Shown: positions 9,392-18,438, counted from the first letter of the stretch. The stretch: 63,775 nt of DNA from Candidatus Salinicoccus stercoripullorum (GCA_019113295.1 DXHR01000002.1:1-63775); one strand, 5' to 3'. Notes: a model not told the origin generated them from the letters alone. Program-made: numbers and translations.

Positions 9392-10153
9392 TTACCACCA
9401 ATTATTCGCTTCACGGAATTGGATAGCTTCTTCAACTGAACCATAACGCTCTTGAGCATAGTTGATCATGCCTTCTGTCTGATCTTCTACAGAGCCGGTG
9501 CCCCATGATTCTTTAGTCTGTCCCAGGCCTTGATAGCCCAGTTCGTTGACTGCATTCGGGTCACCGCTTGATTCAGGCATTACAATGTTTTGCCACATAG
9601 CTTCTGTACCCCCGGCATTAAGGAATTGTTCCTTGGTGGAGCCGCCGGCTGATTCAGATGATTGAGTATTTTCTGCAGGCGCAGCTGCCTGTACATCTTC
9701 AGTTTGCTGTTGTTCTGTCTGTTGAGTGTTCTGAGCAGGTTTTTCTGTTTGCTCCGCGTTTTCCTCAGTTACCTGCGGTGCAGTTTCCTGTTGTTGTGTG
9801 TTCTCAGCAAGCTGCTGAGCCTGTTCTGTATTTTCTTCAGTTACCTGTGGTGCTTCTTCTGCCTGCTCTGTTTGAGCAGTCTCATTTTGTGGTAGTTCAT
9901 TACTGTAACCACCATAGGACCATGTGTAGTTATAGCCATCAGATTCGAAATTATAGTTAACGCCGTCAACAGTGAAGTTGTAGCTGTACTCCCCTTCATG
10001 GATTGGCGCGTTATTCAATTCGCTTGAATTGGATTGAGCCATCTGTGCAAGCTCGGCCTTATTGATTTCAGATGCTTCTGCATTTTGATCTGCTGCGACA
10101 CCAGTTACTCCCAAACCTAATGCAAGTGCCGTAGTTAAGATTGTTTTCTTCAT
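9392..10153 (-). CDS. sceD: SceD/IsaA-like lytic transglycosylase, copy 1
   Basis: A secreted 253-residue peptidoglycan hydrolase. A cleavable signal peptide ends near VAADQNAEA (about residue 28). A conserved module with YNFTVDGVNY and tyrosine-rich repeats follows, then a long Q/E/T-rich low-complexity linker (about 95-165), then the C-terminal transglycosylase domain with the catalytic glutamate in MPESSGDPNA and GLGQTKESWG, ending in NNWW. The ATG at 10153 is preferred to a TTG three codons earlier; GGAGG lies 11 bases before it. It is a tandem duplicate of the gene at 10467-11180, with its own promoter and terminator. Confidence 0.92.
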   Translation of the reverse strand: MKKTILTTALALGLGVTGVAADQNAEASEINKAELAQMAQSNSSELNNAPIHEGEYSYNFTVDGVNYNFESDGYNYTWSYGGYSNELPQNETAQTEQAEEAPQVTEENTEQAQQLAENTQQQETAPQVTEENAEQTEKPAQNTQQTEQQQTEDVQAAAPAENTQSSESAGGSTKEQFLNAGGTEAMWQNIVMPESSGDPNAVNELGYQGLGQTKESWGTGSVEDQTEGMINYAQERYGSVEEAIQFREANNWW

Positions 10154-10250
10154 AAAATTCAATTCCTCCAGATAATCTATACTGATCTTGGATGTTGTAA
10201 ATCGTTATAAGCTAAACACTTCATAAGCCTTGTTTTTCAAGACAGTGCCT

Positions 10251-10259
10251 AATATAGCA
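10251..10259 (-). promoter_or_regulatory. extended -10 promoter of sceD copy 1
   Basis: On the minus strand TGC-TATATT forms an extended -10 box about 95 bases before the ATG. A TGTAAC element lies at 10278-10283, 27 bases upstream of the box, at the same spacing as in copy 2; it resembles one half of a WalR site, though a full direct repeat is not seen. Confidence 0.5.
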
Positions 10260-10406
10260 CATATAAATCCTCTGCAGGTTACACTCAAATAATAATGCAA
10301 TTACATCCACCGGTGTTGATTGTAAAGGTATGTAATATTGGTAAATTACTGTATTATTTCTGAAAATTGTTTTTAATGACAAGGATAATCATCTTCATGG
10401 AATAAG

Positions 10407-10447
10407 AAAAATCCGCACAATCCGGAGACCGGATTGTGCGGATTTTT
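10407..10447. terminator. terminator of sceD copy 2
   Basis: Nineteen-bp perfect stem aaaaatccgcacaatccgg, three-base loop, T run in the minus direction, directly after the copy 2 stop. Confidence 0.9.
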
Positions 10448-10466
10448 ATATTAGATGGTTAAGATC

Positions 10467-11180
10467 TTACCACCAGTTATTTGCTTCACGGAATTGGACG
10501 GCAGCGTCGACAGAACCATAACGCTCTTTAGCGTAGTTGACCATACCTTTAGTCTGTTCCTGAACAGAACCAGTTCCCCATGATTCTTTAGTCTGACCCA
10601 GACCTTTGTAGCCATTCGGGCTTACAGCGTTCGGGTTACCAGTTGATTCAGGCATAACGATGCTTTGCCACATAGCTTCTGTACCACCGGCATTAAGGAA
10701 TTGTTCCTTAGTGGAGCCGCCAGTTGACTGTGTGCTTTCTGCAGGTGCAGCTGCCTGTACATCTTCAGTTTGCTGAGCTGGCTGCTCATAGTTTTCTTCA
10801 ACCTGTGGCGCTTCTTCAGTCACCTGAGGTGCTTCCTGAGTCTGTTCTTCCTGCTGAACTTCCTCAGTTACCTGTGGTGCTTCTTCTACCTGCTCTGTTT
10901 GAGCAGGTTCATTTTGTGGTAGTTCATTACTGTAACCACCATAGGACCATGTGTAGTTATAGCCATCAGATTCGAAGCTATAGTTAACGCCGTCAACATT
11001 GAAGTTGTAGCTGTACTCCCCTTCATGGATTGGTGCGTTATCCAATTCGTTTGAATTGGTTTGAGCCATCTGTGCAAGTTCATCTTTATTGATTTCAGAT
11101 GCTTCTGCGTTCTGGTCTGCTGCGACAGCAGTTACTCCCAAACCTAATGCAAGTGTTGTAGTTAAGATAGTTTTCTTCAT
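10467..11180 (-). CDS. sceD: SceD/IsaA-like lytic transglycosylase, copy 2
   Basis: A secreted 237-residue paralogue of the neighbouring copy. The signal peptide, the YNFNVDGVNY module and the C-terminal catalytic domain (MPESTGNPNA, GLGQTKESWG, NNWW) are almost identical to copy 1, while the Q/E/P-rich linker differs in length and repeat order. This pattern fits tandem duplication followed by slippage in the linker. It should cleave glycan strands during cell separation; in staphylococci this family is controlled by WalKR and other regulators. Start at 11180 follows tggaggaag. Confidence 0.92.
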   Translation of the reverse strand: MKKTILTTTLALGLGVTAVAADQNAEASEINKDELAQMAQTNSNELDNAPIHEGEYSYNFNVDGVNYSFESDGYNYTWSYGGYSNELPQNEPAQTEQVEEAPQVTEEVQQEEQTQEAPQVTEEAPQVEENYEQPAQQTEDVQAAAPAESTQSTGGSTKEQFLNAGGTEAMWQSIVMPESTGNPNAVSPNGYKGLGQTKESWGTGSVQEQTKGMVNYAKERYGSVDAAVQFREANNWW

Positions 11181-11284
11181 AACTTTTACTTCCTCCAGTA
11201 ATTGTACTTTATATAATGGTTGTTGTTTTTTTATATCGTGATGCGAAGAACACGTTTAAGCTTTACTTTTCCAAGACAGTGAAT

Positions 11285-11293
11285 AATATATCA
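11285..11293 (-). promoter_or_regulatory. extended -10 promoter of sceD copy 2
   Basis: TGA-TATATT on the minus strand about 105 bases before the ATG, with the flanking sequence CACTGTCTTG conserved downstream and TGTAAC at 11312-11317, matching the layout of copy 1. Confidence 0.5.
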
Positions 11294-11427
11294 TAAAAAA
11301 ATACATAGTGTGTTACAGATCAATAATAAAGAAGTTACAAATAGCAGTTACATATGTAATCTTGAGATATTCTTGTATTATTCCTGTATTATTTCTGAAA
11401 ATTCAATTATATAAGGGGAGTTTTCTT

Positions 11428-11447
11428 TGAATATAGACATATATTCA
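11428..11447. promoter_or_regulatory. 20-bp palindrome upstream of tauE-like gene
   Basis: Perfect 8-bp arms TGAATATA and TATATTCA around GACA, located between the divergent sceD copy 2 and the TauE-like gene. It looks like a dimeric repressor site; the regulator is unknown. The remaining intergenic sequence (11181-11588) otherwise shows only the sceD promoter. Confidence 0.45.
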
Positions 11448-11588
11448 GCTTTAATATCCTTTTTCTGTAAGAGACCTTATTTAACGAAGATACGATCTTT
11501 TGCATTTTTTATATGTCTTTCAGATGTAACTGTTTCACATTTATCCTAGTATGATAGTTATACAAAGTGGAGGGATCAGGAGGAATTT

Positions 11589-12335
11589 ATGGAGATGCTG
11601 CCAATCGCTGCTGTGTTACTTGTGGGTGTTATAGTCGGTTTCATCAATATTGTTTCTGCCGGCGGCTCGATGCTCACGCTGCCGCTGTTGATATTTTTCG
11701 GACTGCCGTCGAACGTTGCAAATGGCACGAACAGAATCGCAATCATGTTTCAGAACACATTTGCCTTGTATCAATTTCATAAGAACGGGCACCTGAATTG
11801 GCGCCTCGGTCTGCTGCTCGCTGTTCCCGCAACAATAGCTTCTGTATACGGTGCCGGTCTTGCCGTTGATATTACACATGGTACGTTCGATACGCTGCTC
11901 GCGACTTTTATGATCATATTTGCAGTGCTGCTCATTCTTAGGCCCCAGCGTTACATAAAAGGTAAATTCAATCCGAAAGTCTCTATAGTAATACTGTTTT
12001 TGGCATTCGTGCTTATAGGGATATATGGTGGAGCACTGCAGGCTGGTGTCGGATTCTTTATCATTCTTACATTGCTTTTGCTGGTGCCGCAGATTCCAAT
12101 GGGTGAGATGCATGGCATCAAAACCCTGGTAGTGACAATATATATATCTGTCTCCACCTTTGTTTTCATATTCAACGGGCTGGTCGATTGGAAGTTTGCT
12201 GTGGCACTCTCTCTTGGATCAGCCCTAGGAGGAGCCCTCGGCGGTAAATATGCGAGTGTACTCCCTGATAAGCTGCTGCAGAGAATATTGATCGGGGCCA
12301 TCATTTTCTTCGCCATCATATTATTCATACGCTAA
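11589..12335 (+). CDS. sulfite exporter TauE/SafE family permease
   Basis: A 248-residue integral membrane protein with about eight hydrophobic segments, arranged as two similar halves as in TauE/SafE (DUF81) proteins. The first half shows GFINIVSAGGSMLTLPLL and NGTNRIAI; the second half shows QAGVGFFIILTLLLL and GIKTLVV. It probably exports a small anion such as sulfite or a sulfonate; substrate cannot be told from sequence. The ATG follows aggaggaattt. It is transcribed divergently from sceD copy 2 and converges on a C45 peptidase-like gene. Confidence 0.9.
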   Translation: MEMLPIAAVLLVGVIVGFINIVSAGGSMLTLPLLIFFGLPSNVANGTNRIAIMFQNTFALYQFHKNGHLNWRLGLLLAVPATIASVYGAGLAVDITHGTFDTLLATFMIIFAVLLILRPQRYIKGKFNPKVSIVILFLAFVLIGIYGGALQAGVGFFIILTLLLLVPQIPMGEMHGIKTLVVTIYISVSTFVFIFNGLVDWKFAVALSLGSALGGALGGKYASVLPDKLLQRILIGAIIFFAIILFIR

Positions 12336-12369
12336 ATATGAAGTATCATATCTTTTTCAGAAACCATTA

Positions 12370-13440
12370 CTAATGCCGGTCTTTTTTTGAGCGGGGCATT
12401 TCCATATTTACAAACGGACGATCATATCGGAGCATGCCTTTGATCCGAGTAATGTTGACATTGTCTCCACGGAGCCATTTGGCGAAGTCGAAAATGACCG
12501 GCGCCCTGTCGGGTCCGATGACAAACCATGCTTTCAGTTCCCCGGGAAAGTATACGGATGTGTGTATCGTCCCTGCTGCAGCATCGTATTTTTCAGAGAA
12601 CACCCCCTCTGCGGGAGTGTTCATCACTTTAAATGCCTGGTAGGCATTTGTGGAGCTCTCCTGCCGGACCTGTATCGTCTGCTCTCTGCGTCTTGTCTCC
12701 TCCTGTCGGTAGCGGTTTTCTTCATCAAGTATATGAAAATGATTTGTGCATACATTGGACTGTCTTACGGCGACTCTTCTCGGCGAAGCTTCGACAACAT
12801 AGGATTCTCCGTCCGGGTCCAGAAGGACATAGCTGAAGGAGTGACGGTGGGGAATGCTTTCCAATAAAGAAATGGCTTCTTCCAAATCTGCACACGTCTC
12901 CAGTATGAGCCGGGCAATCATGCTGCACATGAAGCCATCTCCTGCCATCTTACTGTGGGTGAAGTTATATCCCGTCACCAATCCTTTTTCATTCATGCCG
13001 TCTATCCGTCCTGTGATCTGCATCGAGGGCGCGATAAAGGCATAGCCCTCATCACTCGGGGCATAGAATACATAACGGCCTTCATACCCCCGCGGATGAC
13101 TGTCGTAATTGCGCACCATATAGTCTGAATCTGTGAAAATGGAGCAGCCGCTTCTTCTGAATTCCAGATAATATCCACCAAATGAACGGAGCGCCTTTTC
13201 CATATCCATATCAAGGGCATCGGCGAGGCCCTGGATTTCATCGAGGATGGCTGGAGCGATCTTAGTTATGATTGCCAAATACTTTTCCGGATCGACCATG
13301 AAATGCCTGTCCCTTTTCGGCCCCCATTGTCTTTCACGATTGGGCAGAATCGGACTGTTTCTCAGAAGTTCACCCTGGTAATATCCGAAATCATAATGAG
13401 AGCCTCTGAACTGAATGATATCACTGTAAAATTCCTTCAT
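12370..13440 (-). CDS. C45 family autoproteolytic acyltransferase/hydrolase
   Basis: A 356-residue Ntn-hydrolase-like protein of the acyl-CoA:6-aminopenicillanate acyltransferase type. The N-terminal part shows HYDFGYYQGELL; the predicted nucleophile is C99 in RSGCSIFTDSDYMVRNYD, which would be exposed by self-cleavage between G98 and C99, as known for the family. Further motifs are GMNEKGLVTGYNFTHSK and the conserved ASPRR stretch. Substrate, probably an amide or thioester, is unknown. Start follows GGAGGTAAAATATA. It lies alone, downstream of the flotillin terminator region on the opposite side. Confidence 0.82.
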   Translation of the reverse strand: MKEFYSDIIQFRGSHYDFGYYQGELLRNSPILPNRERQWGPKRDRHFMVDPEKYLAIITKIAPAILDEIQGLADALDMDMEKALRSFGGYYLEFRRSGCSIFTDSDYMVRNYDSHPRGYEGRYVFYAPSDEGYAFIAPSMQITGRIDGMNEKGLVTGYNFTHSKMAGDGFMCSMIARLILETCADLEEAISLLESIPHRHSFSYVLLDPDGESYVVEASPRRVAVRQSNVCTNHFHILDEENRYRQEETRRREQTIQVRQESSTNAYQAFKVMNTPAEGVFSEKYDAAAGTIHTSVYFPGELKAWFVIGPDRAPVIFDFAKWLRGDNVNITRIKGMLRYDRPFVNMEMPRSKKDRH

Positions 13441-13482
13441 TATATTTTACCTCCATGGTCCGTCTTTTATGAAATACTGTAG

Positions 13483-13530
13483 AAAAACCAGGGACAGACT
13501 TCATCAATAATGAAGCTGCCCCTGGTTTTT
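13483..13530. terminator. terminator of flotillin gene
   Basis: Imperfect stem of about 20 bp (aaaaaccaggg... paired with ...cccctggttttt) just after the flotillin stop, T run in the minus direction. Confidence 0.85.
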
Positions 13531-13536
13531 CTGATA

Positions 13537-15033
13537 CTATTTTACATTATCACTATCATCATGATTGTCATTATATCCGTCGGATTCATCACCAGGTGAT
13601 TCCTGATTCTGTTCCTCCGTTTCCTCCACTTCACTGAACTCCGCTTCTTCACTGTTGGAGAGATTTCCCAGGAAATTTTCCAGGTCGAACCCTGTCATCT
13701 GACCCATGCTCTCCTGAAGTTTTGCCATTGTGCCGGTGACGGTGTTCGGCAGTGATTTCAATTGATCGCCGCTGCCGCCATCCAATATCCGGATGGATTC
13801 CACATTGCTCATGGAGTCACTGACAGCCTTGGCGAATTCCGGCATGATTTCGATGAGTTTTTCAAGGATGATGACGTCTTTATGTTCCGCCATTGCCTTG
13901 GCACGGCGTTCGATCGCTTCAGCCTCGGCCATGCTTTTCTTCCTGATGACTTCCGCTTCCGCTTTACCTTCAGCCATGCGGGCTTCCGCTTTTGCCTCGG
14001 CATCTTTAGTCTGGGTATAGTAATCTGCCTCTGCCTGCTGTCTGCGGACTTCAACCTGCTGTTTCTCAAGCTGAACGTCATTTTCACGTTCCAGCTGACG
14101 CAGCTTCAATTCATTCTGTTTCTCCTGCTCGCGGATTTCAAGACGCTGCCGTTCGACTTCAAGCCGGCGTTCTTCCTCTTCGAGTTCCCCGGCTGCTCTT
14201 GCTGCTGCATTCTCCTTCTCGGTTTGAGCGAGGATCCTTGCATCTTTCAAATCCTTCTCTTTCCGGCTGTCGGCAATATTCATTTCCCGTTTATATTGCT
14301 CATTTGAGATGGTCTCGTTGTCTTTGGCCTGCTGGATTTCCGTCTCACGTCTGTTCTCAGACTCGGCTATTTCGGCTTCTTTCTTCACCCGGGCAATTTG
14401 AGGACGTCCCAGGTTTTCCAGATAATTCTCGTCATCCCTGAGGTCTGACAGACCGAGTGATGTAATCTTGAAGCCCATTCTGTTGAGCTGATCCTGTGCA
14501 ATCTCCCGGACCTGTTCGTTGAAACTCTCCCGGTCCTTGTTGATCTGCTCCACCGTCATCTTGGAGAGGATTGCCCTGAGATTCGAGTTCAGGACTTCAG
14601 AAATTTCATGTTCAATATCTTTCTGATCCTTGCCCAGGAACTGTTCTGCATATTTGACGATGCCATCGAGATCGTCGGCGACTTTTACAGTGGCAACGGC
14701 CTCGCCGTAAATTCCCACGCCTTCAAGTGTGTAAACCTTCGGGGTGGAAATCTGGAGTTGGAATGATTTCAACGAGACCCTCGTGCCGGTCTGGAACAGC
14801 TTGAGTCTGTGGCCGCCGCCTCGTATTACTTTCATGTAACGCCCCTGGTCATCCTTGTAGATGTTCGTCTCCTTCGTCTCATCACCCAGATTCGGCCCCG
14901 TGACGATCAGTGCTTCGTTGGAAGGGACTGTCCGGTATCTGGCTTTCATGAACAAGTACCAGCCGACAGCGGCGATAATGAGCACAGCAATAACGAAGAG
15001 TATCGCAAGTAAAGTACCTGTAACTTCAAACAT
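13537..15033 (-). CDS. floT: flotillin family membrane protein (FloT/YuaG-like)
   Basis: A 498-residue SPFH protein that scaffolds functional membrane microdomains. One transmembrane segment spans about residues 5-28, the SPFH domain follows (VPSNEALIVTGPNLG onward), and from about residue 200 a long coiled coil rich in E, A, K, R and Q carries the flotillin EA-repeats (KAEARMAEGKAEAEVIRK). The end is acidic and asparagine-rich. The length fits Bacillus YuaG rather than the shorter FloA. The ATG at 15033 follows aggaggtt; an upstream TTG is rejected. The NfeD-like partner gene yuaF is not adjacent. Confidence 0.93.
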   Translation of the reverse strand: MFEVTGTLLAILFVIAVLIIAAVGWYLFMKARYRTVPSNEALIVTGPNLGDETKETNIYKDDQGRYMKVIRGGGHRLKLFQTGTRVSLKSFQLQISTPKVYTLEGVGIYGEAVATVKVADDLDGIVKYAEQFLGKDQKDIEHEISEVLNSNLRAILSKMTVEQINKDRESFNEQVREIAQDQLNRMGFKITSLGLSDLRDDENYLENLGRPQIARVKKEAEIAESENRRETEIQQAKDNETISNEQYKREMNIADSRKEKDLKDARILAQTEKENAAARAAGELEEEERRLEVERQRLEIREQEKQNELKLRQLERENDVQLEKQQVEVRRQQAEADYYTQTKDAEAKAEARMAEGKAEAEVIRKKSMAEAEAIERRAKAMAEHKDVIILEKLIEIMPEFAKAVSDSMSNVESIRILDGGSGDQLKSLPNTVTGTMAKLQESMGQMTGFDLENFLGNLSNSEEAEFSEVEETEEQNQESPGDESDGYNDNHDDSDNVK

Positions 15034-15247
15034 ATGTAACCTCCTGTTCAATTTGTAAAAATACCCGGCAATTTTGAATCTGCCTTCTTCTACAGTATTC
15101 TATAATGAGAAAGTAACTGCAATGGTAAAACATATTTGTTCGAAATGGATTTAAGTCATTCCAATAAATCTAATAGTTTAATTATACAATATGTAAAAAG
15201 TGAATTACAGACTGCATTTATGAAAAATGCAGACGTATACTATTTTC

Positions 15248-15410
15248 CAGGATAAGGAATCGAATCATATTTATTTTGCAGCCGCGCTGGAGGCGGCAAA
15301 ACGGGGTGCGGAACTCGCTTCAGGTGATGCAGAAGAACGGATATATATCGTTGGTTGAACCGACAGGTGGGTTTGAAAACGATCCGAACGTTATAACGGA
15401 TAATGTGTAA
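15248..15410 (+). pseudogene. arr: rifamycin ADP-ribosyltransferase (Arr) remnant
   Basis: A decayed fragment of an Arr-type gene. Frame one reads SNHIYFAAALEAAKRGAELA then RIYIV, and after a frame change the next frame reads VEPTGGFENDPNV and stops at 15408-15410. These are the conserved core motifs HxYF, WGAELA and VEPTGPFEDDPN of Arr. The break is a four-base direct duplication, gttg-gttg, at 15350-15357. The N-terminal third and the C-terminal part are absent. An intact Arr would inactivate rifampicin by ADP-ribosylation; this remnant cannot. Confidence 0.75.
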
Positions 15411-15495
15411 TAAACTGCTTCACTGCATGACAGAAGGCCATACAGGGTAAAACTACTCATCAGAAGCTTTGAAATAAAATTCAGGAGGATTTTGG

Positions 15496-16353
15496 ATGAG
15501 TGAAGAAAAGGTATTGATTACGGGTGCCGGAACAGGATTAGGCAAAGGCATGGCTTTCAGTCTGGCAGAAAAGGGGAAATCAGTCATAGCAGGAGTGGAA
15601 GTCATGTCCCAGGTCTCTGACCTGGAAAAAGAAGCAAAAGACCGCGGTGTGACGATGCAGATAGAGAAACTGGATGTAACTGATCCCAAAGACCGGGAAA
15701 AGGCATGGGAGTGGAGTGTCGATATACTGGTCAATAACGCAGCGGTAAAAGAAGGCGGTTCGCTTGCTGACATACCTGAGGAAAATCTCCGTCATCAGTT
15801 TGAGGTGAACACCTTTGCTCCGATTCTTTTGACACAGGGATTTGTGAAACGGATGGTACAGAGACGGAAAGGCAGAATTGTTTTCATATCCTCTGTTTCC
15901 GGTTTTATGGCAGATCCGTTTTCCGGCCCCTACTGCGGGTCCAAACATGCACTCGAAGCCTTTGCGGAATCACTGAGCAAGGAACTGCAGGAGTTCAATA
16001 TAGAAATCGCCACGATCAATCCGGGTCCATATCTGACCGGTTTCAATGACCGCGAATTTGAAACATGGAAGGATTGGCAGGAAAAATCGGATAAAACGAT
16101 ATTTGACTATGAAGAAGCATCTTTCCCTTACGAACAATTCGAGCCGGAAGAAGTGATTGAACCAGCGGTGAAAGTCATACTTGGTGAAGCGAAAAATTAT
16201 AGGAACGTAATCCCTGAGAAGATGATCCCGATGGTGAAGGAACGCAAAAAAGAATTGTGGGATAAAAAGACCGATGAAAATCTGGGCCAAAGACATGAGA
16301 TGGTCCAGAAATCCTATGATATGAAACCAGGCACGTCAGCAGGTAAGTCGTGA
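15496..16353 (+). CDS. SDR family oxidoreductase
   Basis: A 285-residue short-chain dehydrogenase, longer than the classical 250 by a C-terminal extension rich in charged residues. TGAGTGLG is at 9-16, NNA at 80-82, serine near 132-133 and catalytic Y146-x3-K150 in YCGSK. The N-terminal segment after the glycine motif (VIAGVEVMSQVSDL) lacks the arginine typical of NADP binders. Substrate unknown. A clear ribosome site, caggaggat, precedes the ATG. It is monocistronic and convergent with an aldo/keto reductase, sharing a terminator. Confidence 0.9.
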   Translation: MSEEKVLITGAGTGLGKGMAFSLAEKGKSVIAGVEVMSQVSDLEKEAKDRGVTMQIEKLDVTDPKDREKAWEWSVDILVNNAAVKEGGSLADIPEENLRHQFEVNTFAPILLTQGFVKRMVQRRKGRIVFISSVSGFMADPFSGPYCGSKHALEAFAESLSKELQEFNIEIATINPGPYLTGFNDREFETWKDWQEKSDKTIFDYEEASFPYEQFEPEEVIEPAVKVILGEAKNYRNVIPEKMIPMVKERKKELWDKKTDENLGQRHEMVQKSYDMKPGTSAGKS

Positions 16354-16384
16354 TAAAAAAGTTTCATGTAAAACAAGCGAATGA

Positions 16385-16420
16385 ACAAAACCGGAAGCAT
16401 AACAGTGCTTCCGGTTTTGT
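16385..16420. terminator. bidirectional terminator
   Basis: Fifteen-bp perfect stem acaaaaccggaagca and six-base loop between the convergent SDR and aldo/keto reductase genes. Confidence 0.92.
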
Positions 16421-16422
16421 CT

Positions 16423-17502
16423 CTATATGTCCTTATCCTGCTTTTCCATATATGCATTGAAATCCTCAAGATAAGATTTTTCAGCCCTGGATGCCCTGTC
16501 CCTGGTGTTCATCGCCCTGTGCCATAACGGGTAGATCGGCTCAGGGAGGGTCAGGTCGTTTATCCGGGTAATTTCCTCATCAGTCAGCTGCAGGTTATAT
16601 GACGCGACGTTCTCATGCCACTGGTCTTTATTGCGTGCGCCGATGATTACAGAATCGACATTCGGCCTGCCCCGCGTCCACGCGAGCACGACCTGCGGCA
16701 CGGTTGCGCCATGTCCGGAAGCCACATCCTGGAGCAGCTCCACAAGGTCATAGAACAGTTTCTTGTCTTTGATGTATGGTTCCGGCCACCCCTCGCCCTG
16801 ACGTGTGCCCGGCTGTGCTTTCTGGTTCCGTGTGATCTTTCCGGTTAAAAGCCCTTCTCCTAGCGGCGACCATATCGTATTGCCAATGCCAAGCTCTTTC
16901 CCGGCCGGCAGCAATTCGTATTCCGCTTCGCGGGATTCAGGTGTGTAGTAGACCTGATGGGCAACCGGCGGAATCAGGTTGTTTTCCACCGCAAATGTAT
17001 GGGTTTTACCCAGCGCCCATCCACTGTAGTTGGAAACGCCCCAATAGCGGATTTTCCCCTTCCTCACCAAGTCGTTCATTGCCAGTACCGTTTCTGCAAC
17101 AGATACCTGGCCGTCCCAGACGTGAACGTAATATAAATCCAGGTAATCGGTGCCGAGCCTTTCCAATGTCGCATCTATGGATGATTCAATATTGATGCGG
17201 GTTGCACCGACATCATTTGGATTATCGGTAAGCTGGAACCCTGTCTTGCTGGCAATCACCATATCCCTGCGTTTGTCGCGGATGGCCTTGCCAAGCATGA
17301 TTTCAGCATCACCCTTGGCGTAGAGATTTGCAGTGTCAAAATGATTGATGCCGTTATCAAGCGCATAATCGACCAGTGTGTTTGCTGTCTCCTGGTCCAT
17401 GCCTCCCGCTGGTTCAAAGCCGTTTGTACCGCTGAACGGAATTGTTCCGAGAGCATATTTGGAAACGTTGAGCCCGGAATCACCAAGTAATCTGTAGTCC
17501 AT
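16423..17502 (-). CDS. aldo/keto reductase
   Basis: A 359-residue (beta/alpha)8 NADPH-dependent oxidoreductase. The catalytic tetrad is visible as D56, Y61 (HFDTANLY), K86 (ASKTG) and H127 (YVHVWD). The C-terminal cofactor-binding part shows SVIIGARNKDQ. It is longer than typical AKRs because of an extended C-terminal tail rich in R and E. Substrate is probably an aldehyde or ketone; not determinable. The ATG at 17502 is selected because GGAGG lies seven bases before it. Confidence 0.9.
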   Translation of the reverse strand: MDYRLLGDSGLNVSKYALGTIPFSGTNGFEPAGGMDQETANTLVDYALDNGINHFDTANLYAKGDAEIMLGKAIRDKRRDMVIASKTGFQLTDNPNDVGATRINIESSIDATLERLGTDYLDLYYVHVWDGQVSVAETVLAMNDLVRKGKIRYWGVSNYSGWALGKTHTFAVENNLIPPVAHQVYYTPESREAEYELLPAGKELGIGNTIWSPLGEGLLTGKITRNQKAQPGTRQGEGWPEPYIKDKKLFYDLVELLQDVASGHGATVPQVVLAWTRGRPNVDSVIIGARNKDQWHENVASYNLQLTDEEITRINDLTLPEPIYPLWHRAMNTRDRASRAEKSYLEDFNAYMEKQDKDI

Positions 17503-17709
17503 TGTCATCCCTCCAATATACTCTGTCTTCCCTTCTGCCACACATGTGAAACTCCAGTAAAACCTTCAACAGAATAAAATCCCGGGAAACATGATTCTTT
17601 TTAATTCGTATAGATGTTATATTGGATGTTAAAGTTTTTCCAGTGTCCGGCGTATCTTTTGCGGCCTGGCATTAACGATGTGCAATTACAAAAAATAGGA
17701 GTGAATCAA

Positions 17710-18381
17710 GTGCATATCAATGTACTTTATGAGGATAACCATCTGCTGATCGTTGAGAAGCCGGTCAATGTCCCGGTTCAGGGCGACAGCTCAAAAGATA
17801 AAGACCTTCTGACCATTCTGAAACAGTATATAAAAGAGAAATATAATAAACCTGGCGATGTCTATCTCGGGCTCGTGCACCGGCTGGATCGTCCTGTCGG
17901 AGGTGCAATGGTTTTTGCAAGGACTTCGAAAGCGGCCTCCCGCCTGTCGGATGAACTGAGGAAACATCAGATATACAGAAAGTACCTCGCTGTAACGAGA
18001 GGGCATCTCCTGAAGGAAAGCGGGAGGCTGACGGATTATCTGCGTAAAAACCGCAGGAAGAACATTGTCAGCGTGGTGAAGCAGAATGAAAAAGACGCTC
18101 AAAAAGCGGTGCTGGATTATCAAGTACTTAAAAATAATGACACCGGCAGCCTTGTCCAGGTCGATCTTCAGACCGGCCGTTCACATCAGATCAGGGTTCA
18201 GATGGCAAATCAGGGGACGCCCCTCTATGGAGATCAGAAATACGGGCAGCACGTGAATAAGCCGGGGCAGCAGATTGCTTTATGGGCCTCCAGCCTGAGT
18301 GTCAAACATCCCACCAAAAAGGAAATGATCACCGTCGACTGCCCGCCGCCGGATAGCCCCCCATGGTCGGCATTTACCTGA
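17710..18381 (+). CDS. RluA family pseudouridine synthase
   Basis: A 223-residue RNA-modifying enzyme that should isomerise uridine in rRNA or tRNA. The family motif HRLDRPVGG contains catalytic D60; later motifs are RKYLAVTRG and GRSHQIRVQMA. There is no S4 RNA-binding domain, so it resembles the short RluA/TruC-type synthases. The likely start is the GTG at 17710, because aggag lies eight bases upstream and the conserved INVLYEDNHLLIVEKP begins immediately. Target site unknown. Confidence 0.9.
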   Translation: MHINVLYEDNHLLIVEKPVNVPVQGDSSKDKDLLTILKQYIKEKYNKPGDVYLGLVHRLDRPVGGAMVFARTSKAASRLSDELRKHQIYRKYLAVTRGHLLKESGRLTDYLRKNRRKNIVSVVKQNEKDAQKAVLDYQVLKNNDTGSLVQVDLQTGRSHQIRVQMANQGTPLYGDQKYGQHVNKPGQQIALWASSLSVKHPTKKEMITVDCPPPDSPPWSAFT

Positions 18382-18399
18382 AGCCTGCGGAATATTAAT

Positions 18400-18434
18400 A
18401 GCCGTTCCGGAATTCCATATCCGGAACGGCTTTT
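18400..18434. terminator. bidirectional terminator
   Basis: Stem gccgttccgga with its complement around attccata, followed by T run; between convergent pseudouridine synthase and dehydratase genes. Confidence 0.88.
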
Positions 18435-18438
18435 CTGA

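Noticed and set aside
11312..11363. Full WalR direct-repeat site before sceD
   Set aside because: TGTAAC half-sites are present but not with the required five-base spacing.
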